A DNA stretch of 30,785 nt from an uncultured bacterium (GTDB lineage: Bacteria; Cyanobacteriota; Vampirovibrionia; Gastranaerophilales; Gastranaerophilaceae). The position numbers were made by a program, and so were the translations under genes. Shown piece after piece: positions 6,817 through 14,012 of the stretch. The first letter of the stretch is position 1. Every line of letters starts with the position of its first letter. The DNA lies in assembly GCA_900547585.1 (NCBI GenBank), contig URHD01000015.1, positions 1-30,785 of the forward strand, written 5' to 3'. The notes beneath the pieces were generated by a model. It was not told where the DNA came from, ran no database searches, and saw only the letters and a list, made by a program, of their open reading frames with translations.

Positions 6817-6848
6817 ACGAAAACGCGAAAAGAAAGTTTCTTTTCGCG
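6817..6848 (-). terminator. Intrinsic terminator of the 63-aa gene
   Basis: CGCGAAAAGAAA (6824-6835) is the reverse complement of TTTCTTTTCGCG (6837-6848). On the minus strand it is followed by TTTTCGTCTTT. It lies about 25 bases past the stop codon of the 63-residue gene. Confidence 0.7.
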
Positions 6849-6871
6849 CAGTTTATATTTAGAAATGTAAA

Positions 6872-7063
6872 TTAACCCTGCAAAAACAGCGTAGATACTT
6901 TATCTGCGACTTCAGTCATCGTAATTTCTTTGCCATCAATATCAAAAAGCAAATCCTGATCTTCTGTCATTTTTATTCTCGGCATGTTTTGTCGGATATG
7001 GGGTAATTTCATATTTATCTGGGGTAAATTTGAGTCGTTGTTTGAGAAAAGATTTGATTTCAT
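6872..7063 (-). CDS. Small hypothetical protein (63 aa)
   Basis: I do not recognise this protein. It has a Pro/Met-rich N-terminal half with repeated LPxI-like units (NLPQINMKLPHIRQNMPRIK) and an acidic, probably helical C-terminal half. No signal peptide or membrane segment. AAGGTG lies eight bases before the ATG, and a good terminator follows the stop, so it is probably a real gene. It is divergent from the EF-hand gene. Confidence 0.6.
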   Translation of the reverse strand: MKSNLFSNNDSNLPQINMKLPHIRQNMPRIKMTEDQDLLFDIDGKEITMTEVADKVSTLFLQG

Positions 7064-7164
7064 ATTCCTAGCACCTTTTTTCCTTGCATGATATTTGTCG
7101 GCACATTCTGTTCAAATCTTTAATGTTTTTCGAAGATTTTTCTATTTTTGTAACAAAGCTTTAC

Positions 7165-7192
7165 ATTGCCCAATTAGTTCAGGCAATTTTTT
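7165..7192 (+). terminator. Terminator-like hairpin in the EF-hand gene leader
   Basis: ATTGCC (7165-7170) pairs with GGCAAT (7182-7187), followed by TTTTTT. It lies 60 bases before the EF-hand start, so it could attenuate a transcript from an upstream promoter. The stem has only six pairs and the loop is long. Confidence 0.3.
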
Positions 7193-7250
7193 CAATTATT
7201 TCGTTTTTATATATACGAGAGATATTATTTTTAGCAAAACGGAGAGAAAA

Positions 7251-8366
7251 ATGGCGCCAATAAACGCTGACAGACAAAAACTCATAGATGCCAAAGTGCA
7301 AGCAGCCGTAAAAGCCAGAATCGCCCGCAGTGAAGAGGTAAAAAAGGATTCCTCTATCAAAGGTCCAGGCGATTTCTCTGTTTCGATATTTATTGATAAT
7401 ATGGATTCCGCAGAAAAGGATTATGCCTATAAAAAATACGCCGAAGCGCTTTTGAAAACTTACGATTCAGTTCCTGACGGAAAAATTACCGTTGAGGAGT
7501 TTGCGAAGAAAGAAATTGAGGACGCAAACGCAAAATCTGCTGACAACCAGCTTATTAACAGGCGCTGCGGTAATCTTCTGGCTGAAAACCTTGATGTAAA
7601 CGGCGATGGCGAAATTTCCGTTGATGAATTTACATATTTTCTAAAAGAAGCTGATACAGAAGATGATCAAGTGAATTATACTCAGGACGGAGTGATAACA
7701 GAAAAAGGCGAATCGTCTATAAATTCTCAAATAATGGGAACAAACGTTAATGATGAAAACATCAAGGCTGTTACTGAAAAATATCTTGCCGGAAATGTTC
7801 TGTCGCCAGAAGAACAAAAAGTGCTGAATGATGGTTCAAAAACCATCAGAGCCGCAATGTCAAAACGCTCAAAGGACTATTTTGAAACAGATTTAGGCGA
7901 AGCAAAGGACAAAAATGTATATGTTGAGGGCGGTTCAGCTGTAACTGCTACATTTGAAGATGTTACACGTGAATCTCAGACGTTTTTGGGTTCATTTTTC
8001 GGTGGTAGCACTACAGGAACCGGCATTTATGCAGACAGCACAACAGTTAATATTGAAGGACAAAGAAAAAGCAGCAACACAATCAACTTTTTGGGCAATA
8101 CCGCAAATGCAGGCAACTATGGCGTTTCGAGCGTAGTTGACCTCGGAATGGGATTTGGAAATGTATTAGGCTACGGCAATACTTTTGGGATGGTAAGAAC
8201 TGCGCCTGCTCAGGCAAATACCGGATTTTCAAAATGGTGGAATATCGGTAATATTTTCGGGCAGGGGCTGGGAATTTACGGAATAATAAAAGGCATTTTC
8301 GGTGGCGGCAGACATCACTGCGACTGCTACGGCGGGCTCGGATGGTGGTTTAATCGCATCGGGTAG
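7251..8366 (+). CDS. EF-hand domain protein of unknown function
   Basis: Protein of 371 residues with no signal peptide or membrane helix. Residues 115-126 (DVNGDGEISVDE) form a canonical calcium-binding EF-hand loop; 72-83 (DSVPDGKITVEE) form a slightly degenerate partner, so residues 45-135 look like a paired EF-hand module. A weaker DG-containing loop follows near 142-153. The middle is polar; the C-terminal 90 residues are Gly/Asn-rich and end with GIFGGGRHHCDCYGG and an aromatic tail. The frame is open from 7095, but GGAGAG six bases before the ATG at 7251 and the start of predicted helix there fix the start. Calcium binding is probable; the role is unknown. Confidence 0.75.
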   Translation: MAPINADRQKLIDAKVQAAVKARIARSEEVKKDSSIKGPGDFSVSIFIDNMDSAEKDYAYKKYAEALLKTYDSVPDGKITVEEFAKKEIEDANAKSADNQLINRRCGNLLAENLDVNGDGEISVDEFTYFLKEADTEDDQVNYTQDGVITEKGESSINSQIMGTNVNDENIKAVTEKYLAGNVLSPEEQKVLNDGSKTIRAAMSKRSKDYFETDLGEAKDKNVYVEGGSAVTATFEDVTRESQTFLGSFFGGSTTGTGIYADSTTVNIEGQRKSSNTINFLGNTANAGNYGVSSVVDLGMGFGNVLGYGNTFGMVRTAPAQANTGFSKWWNIGNIFGQGLGIYGIIKGIFGGGRHHCDCYGGLGWWFNRIG

Positions 8367-8394
8367 TTTTTCAAGATAGTTTTTCGATTGCATT

Positions 8395-8484
8395 CACAAA
8401 TAAGTTAATAAGTTAAAATTTAAGACCGTAAAAGCGGCTTTAGCCCGTTCCGGTCTTAAATTTTAACTTATTAACTTATTTGTG
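8395..8484. repeat. Perfect 34-bp palindrome with core A (P2 hairpin 1)
   Basis: Positions 8395-8428 are the exact reverse complement of 8451-8484 (34 of 34). The core (8426-8453) is CCGTAAAAGCGGC, TTTA, GCCCGTTCCGG. Here the apical pairs are GGCT/AGCC instead of GGC/GCC, a pairing-preserving change from the P1 copies. It lies 28 bases past the stop of the EF-hand gene, between convergent genes. Confidence 0.92.
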
Positions 8485-8509
8485 CTTGAACTTGTTTAAT
8501 TTTTTCAAA

Positions 8510-8596
8510 GTTAAAGGAGTAAGTATATAATTTTAGAGGCGGAACGGGCTTACAGCCGCTTTTACGCCTCTAAAATTATATACTTACTCCTTTAAC
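8510..8596. repeat. Perfect 32-bp palindrome with inverted core A (P2 hairpin 2)
   Basis: Positions 8510-8541 are the exact reverse complement of 8565-8596. The core, read on the minus strand, is CGTAAAAGCGGC, TGTAA, GCCCGTTCCG, with an apical GGCT/AGCC pair around GTA. It is inverted relative to hairpin 1 and lies 20 bases past the valS stop. The arms are unrelated to any other copy. Together the two hairpins fill most of the 249-base convergent gap. Confidence 0.92.
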
Positions 8597-8615
8597 GGTT
8601 AAGCAAAAGCAAATT

Positions 8616-11264
8616 TTACCCTTTTAAGGATGAAATCAACCCCGAAATCGCGTCAACCTGCACCTGCAGCTCTGCAATTTTAGCTTTTGTTTCATCAACA
8701 ACCTCTTTTGGCGCATTTGCGACGAATTTTTCGTTTTTAATGCGTCCTTCGAGGCTTCCTTTTTCTTTCATAAGCTTTTCGAGCTTTTTGTTCTGGCGCG
8801 CAATTTCTTCGTCAATATCAATCAATCCTGCAAGCGGAATGATGATTTTTGAGTTGCCGACGACCGCAGAAGCCGATTTTTTCGGAACCGGAGCGCTTTC
8901 AGCCTCGAAGGTCACCTCTTGAACCTTTGCCAGCCTTTGCAAATATGGAATAACCGCCTCAAAAACGGGTTTTTCCTTGGCTGTTGCCCTTACTTCAATG
9001 TCCATCTGTGTGGAAATCGGGATATTAAGGCTCTGGCGTACATTTCTGAGCGATTTAATCGTTTCAAAAACCAGCTCCATTTCCTCATTTTCAGCAGGAT
9101 AATTTAAATCCTCGCTGAAAGTCGGGAATGAGCTTTTCATAATTGCAATTTCTTCCTTTTCACCCGGAATCATCTGCCAGATTGACTCTGTGATAAACGG
9201 CATAATCGGATGAAGCATTCTGAGGGTCATATCAAGGACATAACGGAGAACTCTCTGCGTGTTGAGCTTGATTTTTTCGTCACGGAGCTGGATTTTTGCG
9301 ATTTCAACGTACCAGTCGCAATAATCGTTCCAAAAGAAATCATACAACAGGTGCGAAGTCTCGCCGATTCTATAATTTTTGATATTTTCGTTGACTTCTT
9401 TGGCGGTTGCGTTGAGTTTGTGGAGAATCCACTTGTCAGCAATGGTTAATTCAGATTTGTCGATTGCCTTATTGTCAACGCCCTCAAGGTTCATTAGCAC
9501 AAAACGTGAAGCGTTCCATACTTTGTTAGCGAAGTTTCTTCCGTATTCAAATTTTTCGTCGCTGACCTTGATATCCTGCCCGCCGTATGTGCAAAGCGAA
9601 GTCATTGTGAATCTCAAGGCGTCGCAGCCGTATTTTTCGATAATTCCTACGGGGTCGATTGTATTTCCTTTGGATTTTGACATTTTTTGACCGAATTCAT
9701 CGCGAATCAACCCGTGAATGTAAACTGTCGGGAATGGCGCTTTTCCTGTGAATTCGTAGCCCATCGTAATCATTCTCGCTACCCAGAAAAAGATAATATC
9801 AAATCCCGTAACCAGAACCGAGGTCGGATAGAATTTTTTGAAGTCCTCAGCGTCCTTATCCGGCCATCCCATGGTCGAAAACGGCCACAATCCCGATGAA
9901 AACCACGTATCGAGCACATCTGTTTCCTGAGTAAATTTGGATGGGTCAGGATTTTCTTTTGCAACGACCATTTCACCTGTTTCGTTGTTATAATAAGCCG
10001 GAATTTGATGCCCCCACCAGAGTTGTCTGGAAATGCACCAGTCACGGATGTTTTCCATCCAGCCGAGGTAATTTTTTGTCCATCTTTCGGGTACAAATTT
10101 AATTTCGCCTTTGTCGATGGCTTCGATTGCGCGTTTTGCGAGCGGTTCCATCTTAACGAACCATTGTTCCGAAAGCAGCGGCTCAATTGTCGTATGGCAG
10201 CGCTGGCATTTGCCGACATTGTGTTCGTGGTCGGTAATTTTTACTAAATCGTTGTGATAACGGAGCATGGCGACTGTTTTTTCGCGTGCTTCGTAGCGGT
10301 CTAGCCCGTGGAGCTCCTGCGGAACTTCCGCGCAGGCTTTCATTTTGCCTTCGCCGTCGATTACCCAGATGGGTTTCAGGTTGTGGCGTTTGCCGACTTC
10401 GTAGTCGTTGGGGTCATGCGCCGGCGTGATTTTCAAAGCGCCCGTTCCGAACTTTTTATCTACATAATCATCGGCAATAATCGGGATTTCGCGTCCTGTG
10501 AGCGGAATAACGACTGTTTTGCCGATTAAATCCTTATATTTGTAATCTGTCGGGTTCACAGCAATCGCAACATCGCCAAACATCGTTTCCGGGCGGGTTG
10601 TCGCGATTACGATTGCACCGGGTTCGTCTTTTAATGAATAAGAAATTTCCCACAGATGTCCTGCTTCGGTTTCGTATTCGGTTTCGACGTCAGAAATCGC
10701 TGACTGGCAGCGCGGGCACCAGTTTACGATGTAGGCGCCTTTGTAGATTAGGCCTTTTTCGTATAATTTTACAAAAACCTCTTTTACCGCGTCAGAGCAG
10801 CCTTTGTCGAGCGTGAATCTTTCTCTGCTCCTGTCAAATGAAGCTCCAAGGCGTTTGCACTGGTCAAGAATTGCTCCTTTGTGGTCGTTTGCCCATTTCC
10901 AGGTGAGTTCAAGGAACTTTTCACGACCGAGCTGGTGGCGATTTTGACCTTTTTCACGGAGTTTTTTCTCGACGACATTTTGTGTTGCGATTCCGGCATG
11001 GTCTGTTCCCGGAACCCATAATGCTTCATATCCGGACATTCTGTGGTAGCGGATGAGCAAATCCTGCAAAGTTTCGTCGATTGCGTGCCCCATATGCAGG
11101 ATTCCCGTTACGTTCGGGGGCGGGATAACGATGGAATAGGGCGGTTTTTGGGAGTTTGCGTCCGCTTTAAAGCATTCATTGTCTTCCCAAAATTTATAAA
11201 TTTCTTCTTCTGTGGAGTTTGCATCATAAGTCGTCGGCAAGTCCGCATAATTTATTGTTTTCAT
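8616..11264 (-). CDS. valS: Valyl-tRNA synthetase
   Basis: Class I aminoacyl-tRNA synthetase of 882 residues that charges tRNA-Val. The HIGH motif is HMGH (57-60) after PPPNVTGIL; the KMSKS motif is intact at 527-531 (GQKMSKSKGN). Zinc-type Cys pairs WCPRCQ and CQRCHT lie in the editing/insertion region, and a C-terminal coiled coil (about 810-880, rich in Glu/Lys/Leu) is typical of bacterial ValS. The ATG is preceded by GAGG ten bases away. TATAAT on the minus strand (11294-11299) could be its -10 but has no clear -35. No T-box is visible in the leader. It appears monocistronic, ending in palindrome P2. Confidence 0.97.
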   Translation of the reverse strand: MKTINYADLPTTYDANSTEEEIYKFWEDNECFKADANSQKPPYSIVIPPPNVTGILHMGHAIDETLQDLLIRYHRMSGYEALWVPGTDHAGIATQNVVEKKLREKGQNRHQLGREKFLELTWKWANDHKGAILDQCKRLGASFDRSRERFTLDKGCSDAVKEVFVKLYEKGLIYKGAYIVNWCPRCQSAISDVETEYETEAGHLWEISYSLKDEPGAIVIATTRPETMFGDVAIAVNPTDYKYKDLIGKTVVIPLTGREIPIIADDYVDKKFGTGALKITPAHDPNDYEVGKRHNLKPIWVIDGEGKMKACAEVPQELHGLDRYEAREKTVAMLRYHNDLVKITDHEHNVGKCQRCHTTIEPLLSEQWFVKMEPLAKRAIEAIDKGEIKFVPERWTKNYLGWMENIRDWCISRQLWWGHQIPAYYNNETGEMVVAKENPDPSKFTQETDVLDTWFSSGLWPFSTMGWPDKDAEDFKKFYPTSVLVTGFDIIFFWVARMITMGYEFTGKAPFPTVYIHGLIRDEFGQKMSKSKGNTIDPVGIIEKYGCDALRFTMTSLCTYGGQDIKVSDEKFEYGRNFANKVWNASRFVLMNLEGVDNKAIDKSELTIADKWILHKLNATAKEVNENIKNYRIGETSHLLYDFFWNDYCDWYVEIAKIQLRDEKIKLNTQRVLRYVLDMTLRMLHPIMPFITESIWQMIPGEKEEIAIMKSSFPTFSEDLNYPAENEEMELVFETIKSLRNVRQSLNIPISTQMDIEVRATAKEKPVFEAVIPYLQRLAKVQEVTFEAESAPVPKKSASAVVGNSKIIIPLAGLIDIDEEIARQNKKLEKLMKEKGSLEGRIKNEKFVANAPKEVVDETKAKIAELQVQVDAISGLISSLKG

Positions 11265-11450
11265 TTGAAAAAAGCCTCTTTCTCTAATTTATGATTATAA
11301 ATTATCACAAAGAACGGTGATTTTCTATAGGGGAGTTTGTGGAGTTGGCAGTTGGCGCAAAAGTGCATGGATTTTTATTTTCCGTTCCGATTCCTCCAGC
11401 ATCCGACGTGATTTTTACATTTTTCACACTCTTTGATGCTTCCCACAAAA

Positions 11451-11534
11451 GCCCAAACAGCATTATTTTTATTTTTCGACGCCTATGAGCCCCGGCGAAT
11501 CGAGCTAGAAAAATGAAAATAATGCTGTTTGGGC
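11451..11534. repeat. 27-bp palindrome with core B (P3 hairpin 1)
   Basis: The arms 11451-11477 and 11508-11534 pair at 26 of 27 positions; the exception would be a G-U pair in RNA. The 30-base core (11478-11507) reads GACGCCTATGAGC, CCCG, GCGAATCGAGCTA and contains CGCC/GGCG pairing. It recurs, slightly changed, in the next hairpin. Confidence 0.85.
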
Positions 11535-11539
11535 GCCTA

Positions 11540-11596
11540 CACATTAAATTTTGACGCCTATGAGCAAAGCGAATTGAGTTGAAAAATAAAAATGTG
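11540..11596. repeat. Imperfect palindrome with core B (P3 hairpin 2)
   Basis: Core GACGCCTATGAGC, AAA, GCGAATTGAGTT (11553-11580) matches that of hairpin 1. The arms CACATTAAATTTT (11540-11552) and AAAATAAAAATGTG (11583-11596) pair only partly. The right arm pairs as well with 11371-11381, so alternative folds exist. Confidence 0.65.
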
Positions 11597-11704
11597 GCTG
11601 TTTGGGCGCCAATGCATTAAACTCCCCAATTTTTGTTACGCACCGTGTTAAAAATCCATCAAAAGTACCTACCCAATTGTTTTTGTCTGACGTATTATGG
11701 GAGA

Positions 11705-12028
11705 ATGGAGATATATGACGTCGAACAGGAAGATAAAGAACTAAAACAGGTCGGGCTCGAGCTGATGTTTCTTACACCTGAAAAATACTCGCATGAGGAC
11801 GGAATTTCGGCGGTGGAACTTTCAAAACTTCTTGATATGCCGGTCGAAACCGTGAAAAGAAAGCTAAAAATCCTGTTTGATAAAGGTATAATTCGCGTGC
11901 GCGGGATAAATCCGAAATTATGGAAATTTGATGAGTTCAATTTTCAACGAATGGACGAGGACGACGAGGTTTACCGGCTTCTGTGCAGTTTTGACGATGT
12001 GGATTTTGACAGATATTTTACTTATTGA
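11705..12028 (+). CDS. Small winged-helix-like protein, possible transcription regulator
   Basis: Protein of 107 residues. The middle (about 28-70: DGISAVELSKLLDMPVETVK, then RKLKILFDKGIIRVRG) has the pattern of a winged helix-turn-helix: a Leu-rich helix, a turn, a recognition helix rich in Lys/Arg and a wing. The C-terminal end is very acidic. The start is uncertain. ATG 11705 has GGGAG too close for normal spacing, and TATTAT at 11693-11698 would place transcription start at the ATG itself, so the gene may be leaderless; the frame is open upstream to 11633. Its 3' end overlaps the convergent ABC ATPase gene by seven bases. Target unknown. Confidence 0.6.
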   Translation: MEIYDVEQEDKELKQVGLELMFLTPEKYSHEDGISAVELSKLLDMPVETVKRKLKILFDKGIIRVRGINPKLWKFDEFNFQRMDEDDEVYRLLCSFDDVDFDRYFTY

Positions 12029-12987
12029 TTGATTTCGTCATATAAATGGCACTGAACCTTTGACTTGTCCTCAAAAAGCCTTGTTTCGGGGTAAGTTTTT
12101 GTGCAAATCTCCATACAACGCTCACAGCGCGGCGCAAACGGGCAGCCGGCGATTTTGTCGGTAATTGAAGGCGGCTGGCCCTCGATTGTTTCGATTTTAT
12201 CTGAATTTATGTCCAGAATAACCTTTAAAAGCGCCTTTGTGTAAGGATGTTTCGGGTTTTTGAAAAGCGCCTCTTTTGTTGCGAACTCAACAATATGCCC
12301 TGCGTACATAACCGCGATTTTGTCGGCATTCTGGGCGACAATCCCCATGTCGTGCGTAATTAAAATTATTGAAATGTCAGATTTTGCCTTAATTTCTCGC
12401 AAAATCTCCATAATCTGCGCCTGAACTGTTACATCAAGCGCTGTTGTGGGCTCGTCGGCAATGATTATTTGCGCGTTGCACGCAAGCGCCATAGCTATGA
12501 TTACGCGCTGTTTCATTCCTCCGGAAAATTCATGCGGATAAGCGTCGAGTTTTTCGCGGGCGTCGGGGATTTTTACCCGTTCCAGTGCCTCAACCGCAAT
12601 TTCTTTCGCATCTTTGCCTTTTTTACCCTGATGAATTTCTATTACCTCCAAAAGCTGGTCGCCTATTGTGTATAAAGGGTCGAGCGAGGTCATCGGGTCC
12701 TGCGGAATGAGCGCAATTTTCTTTCCGCGAATTTTTTGCATAATCTTTTGTGGCAATTTTAACAGGTTTTCGCCCTCAAAAATTACCTCTCCATCCGTGA
12801 CTATTGCATTTTCAGGCAAAAGGTTCAACACAGCCATTGAAGAAAGCGTTTTTCCGCTCCCCGATTCGCCTACTATGGCAAGCGTTTCGCCTTTTTTGAG
12901 CTCAAAACCGACATTATGCACGGCCTGCGCATAACCGTTGAGGAAATTGAACCCGATATTCAGATTTTTTACATCAAGCAAAGCCAT
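12022..12987 (-). CDS. OppD/DppD-type peptide ABC transporter ATPase
   Basis: ATP-binding subunit of the peptide/nickel (Opp/Dpp) uptake family, 321 residues. Walker A is GESGSGKT (40-47), Q-loop near 96, signature SGGMKQR (155-161), Walker B IIIADEP with Asp178-Glu179. The C-terminal oligo_HPY region carries a Cys-rich segment (GCPFAPRCERCMEIC), usual in OppD/DppD. The start ATG overlaps the dapF stop by one base (TAATG), so the two are probably translationally coupled. The partner OppF, permeases and binding protein are absent from the window. The substrate is therefore unknown; a muropeptide/DAP-related peptide would suit the dapF linkage, but that is speculation. Confidence 0.88.
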   Translation of the reverse strand: MALLDVKNLNIGFNFLNGYAQAVHNVGFELKKGETLAIVGESGSGKTLSSMAVLNLLPENAIVTDGEVIFEGENLLKLPQKIMQKIRGKKIALIPQDPMTSLDPLYTIGDQLLEVIEIHQGKKGKDAKEIAVEALERVKIPDAREKLDAYPHEFSGGMKQRVIIAMALACNAQIIIADEPTTALDVTVQAQIMEILREIKAKSDISIILITHDMGIVAQNADKIAVMYAGHIVEFATKEALFKNPKHPYTKALLKVILDINSDKIETIEGQPPSITDKIAGCPFAPRCERCMEICTKTYPETRLFEDKSKVQCHLYDEINQ

Positions 12988-13829
12988 TAAATGTCAATAG
13001 TTCCTTCAAAAACGTATTGTGCATCACCAGTCATGAATACGTCAAAGTCAGGATTTTGTAAATTGCCCGCCCATTCAATGGTAAGTTCGCCGCCCGGGAG
13101 GCTAACTTTGACTTTTTCGGAGCAAAATCCGTTTAAAATCGCCGCAACTGCACTTGCGCAGGCCCCTGTGCCGCATGCAAGCGTAATTCCGCAGCCCCGC
13201 TCCCAAACATCGACGCTGATTTCTTGTGATGAGCAGATTTTGACGAATTCAACGTTGGTTTTTTCGGGGAAAAGTTCGTGGTGCTCGAGCGCGTCGCCGA
13301 ATTCCTTTGTTTCTGCTTTTGCGTCGCCTTTTGTGAAGATTACGCAATGCGGGTTGCCCATGCTGACCGCATTTACCGTGAATTCGCGTCCTGAAGCGGT
13401 GAGTTTGCAATTCAGGCTGCATTCGCCTTTAAACGGGATTTTTTCAGGCGTGAGAACGGGTTTTGACATGTTTACTTTTACTTTTCCGTCGTCTAAGACC
13501 TCTGGAACGATTATTCCGGCAAGGGTTTCGACGCTGAATTCTTTTTTACTTACAATTTTTTTGTCGTAAACGAATTTTGCAAAACATCTCATCCCGTTTC
13601 CGCACATCTGGGCGGTTGAGCCGTCAGACTGGTAAAAAAGCCATCCCAAATCGGCTTTTTCAGATTCAACCGGAACAAAAATCCCGTCTGCGCCGATTCC
13701 GAAATTTCTGTCGCAGAGTTTTATTGCTGCTTTGGGAAATTTTTCGCTTACTTTGTCGAATTCGCTTTTTTCAATAAGTATGAAATCGTTTCCTAGCCCT
13801 TGCATTTTTGTGAAATTGATTTTTGTCAT
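12987..13829 (-). CDS. dapF: Diaminopimelate epimerase
   Basis: Converts LL- to meso-diaminopimelate for lysine and peptidoglycan synthesis, without a cofactor. The 280 residues include the N-terminal MTKINFTKMQGLGNDF and the two active-site cysteine motifs: AQMCGNGMRC in the first half and LACGTGACA in the second. Both catalytic cysteines are present. A weak GGG-based ribosome binding site precedes the ATG, and an extended -10 (TGCTATAAT) lies about 25 bases upstream. It is followed by the overlapping OppD-type gene. Confidence in function is high. Confidence 0.97.
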   Translation of the reverse strand: MTKINFTKMQGLGNDFILIEKSEFDKVSEKFPKAAIKLCDRNFGIGADGIFVPVESEKADLGWLFYQSDGSTAQMCGNGMRCFAKFVYDKKIVSKKEFSVETLAGIIVPEVLDDGKVKVNMSKPVLTPEKIPFKGECSLNCKLTASGREFTVNAVSMGNPHCVIFTKGDAKAETKEFGDALEHHELFPEKTNVEFVKICSSQEISVDVWERGCGITLACGTGACASAVAAILNGFCSEKVKVSLPGGELTIEWAGNLQNPDFDVFMTGDAQYVFEGTIDI

Positions 13830-13852
13830 AATAACAGCCCTTTTTTGTTTTG

Positions 13853-13858
13853 ATTATA
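13853..13858 (-). promoter_or_regulatory. Extended -10 element for dapF
   Basis: On the minus strand the sequence reads TGCTATAAT, a perfect -10 with TG extension, placing the start of transcription near 13846, about 16 bases before the ATG. The matching -35 position falls inside the left arm of palindrome P4 and is poor, as is tolerated with an extended -10. Confidence 0.5.
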
Positions 13859-13871
13859 GCATAGGTAAAAG

Positions 13872-13962
13872 CAAGATAAGGATATGTTATTTTGTAGTGC
13901 CTTAAAACCCTACCCGTAAGGGCGGGTTTTTCGGCACGGAAAAATAACATATCCTTATCTTG
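13872..13962. repeat. Perfect 22-bp palindrome with core C (P4), between divergent promoters
   Basis: Positions 13872-13893 are the exact reverse complement of 13941-13962. The 47-base centre folds on by itself: TGCC/GGCA (13898-13901, 13933-13936), AAAACCC/GGGTTTT (13904-13910, 13924-13930) and CCC/GGG around a GTAA loop (13913-13922). The core is unlike cores A and B. It separates dapF from the LOG-family gene, and the right arm ends 14 bases before that gene's -35, so it cannot simply be a terminator. Confidence 0.9.
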
Positions 13963-13976
13963 TCACTGAACTAATT

Positions 13977-14005
13977 TTTACAATCCGAAATTTTTCTAAT
14001 ATACT
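13977..14005 (+). promoter_or_regulatory. Sigma-70 type promoter giving a leaderless LOG-family mRNA
   Basis: TTTACA (13977-13982), a 17-base spacer, then TATACT (14000-14005). Transcription would start at about 14012-14013, which is the A of the ATG. There is no ribosome binding site before the ATG, consistent with a leaderless message. Confidence 0.6.
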
Positions 14006-14012
14006 TATAATT

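Larger units (their letters stand above)
11330..11627. repeat. Palindrome cluster P3: broken outer inverted repeat around two hairpins with core B
   Basis: This cluster fills most of the 440-base gap between the divergent valS and winged-helix genes. Outer arms pair in blocks: GGGGAGTTT (11330-11338) with AAACTCCCC (11619-11627), TTGGCGC (11352-11358) with GCGCCAA (11606-11612), and ATTTTTATTTT (11371-11381) with AAAATAAAAAT (11583-11593), separated by unequal spacers. Inside lie hairpins at 11451-11534 and 11540-11596. GCTGTTTGGGCGCC occurs twice directly (11524-11537, 11597-11610), ending both hairpins' right sides. GTTTGGGCG is shared with the outer arm of P1. No gene is supported inside. 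Confidence 0.75.

Noticed and set aside
7095..7250. Upstream extension of the EF-hand protein by 52 residues.
   Set aside because: The extension is hydrophobic/aromatic from AT-rich DNA, contains a terminator-like hairpin, and a good ribosome binding site precedes the ATG at 7251.
11265..11330. A possible T-box leader for valS.
   Set aside because: No specifier stem, no T-box consensus and no terminator/antiterminator pair are visible before the valS start.
11305..11544. A 79-codon minus-strand ORF across palindrome cluster P3.
   Set aside because: It runs through the arms and core of hairpins and its translation has no recognisable domain or credible ribosome binding site; the inverted repeats explain the sequence.
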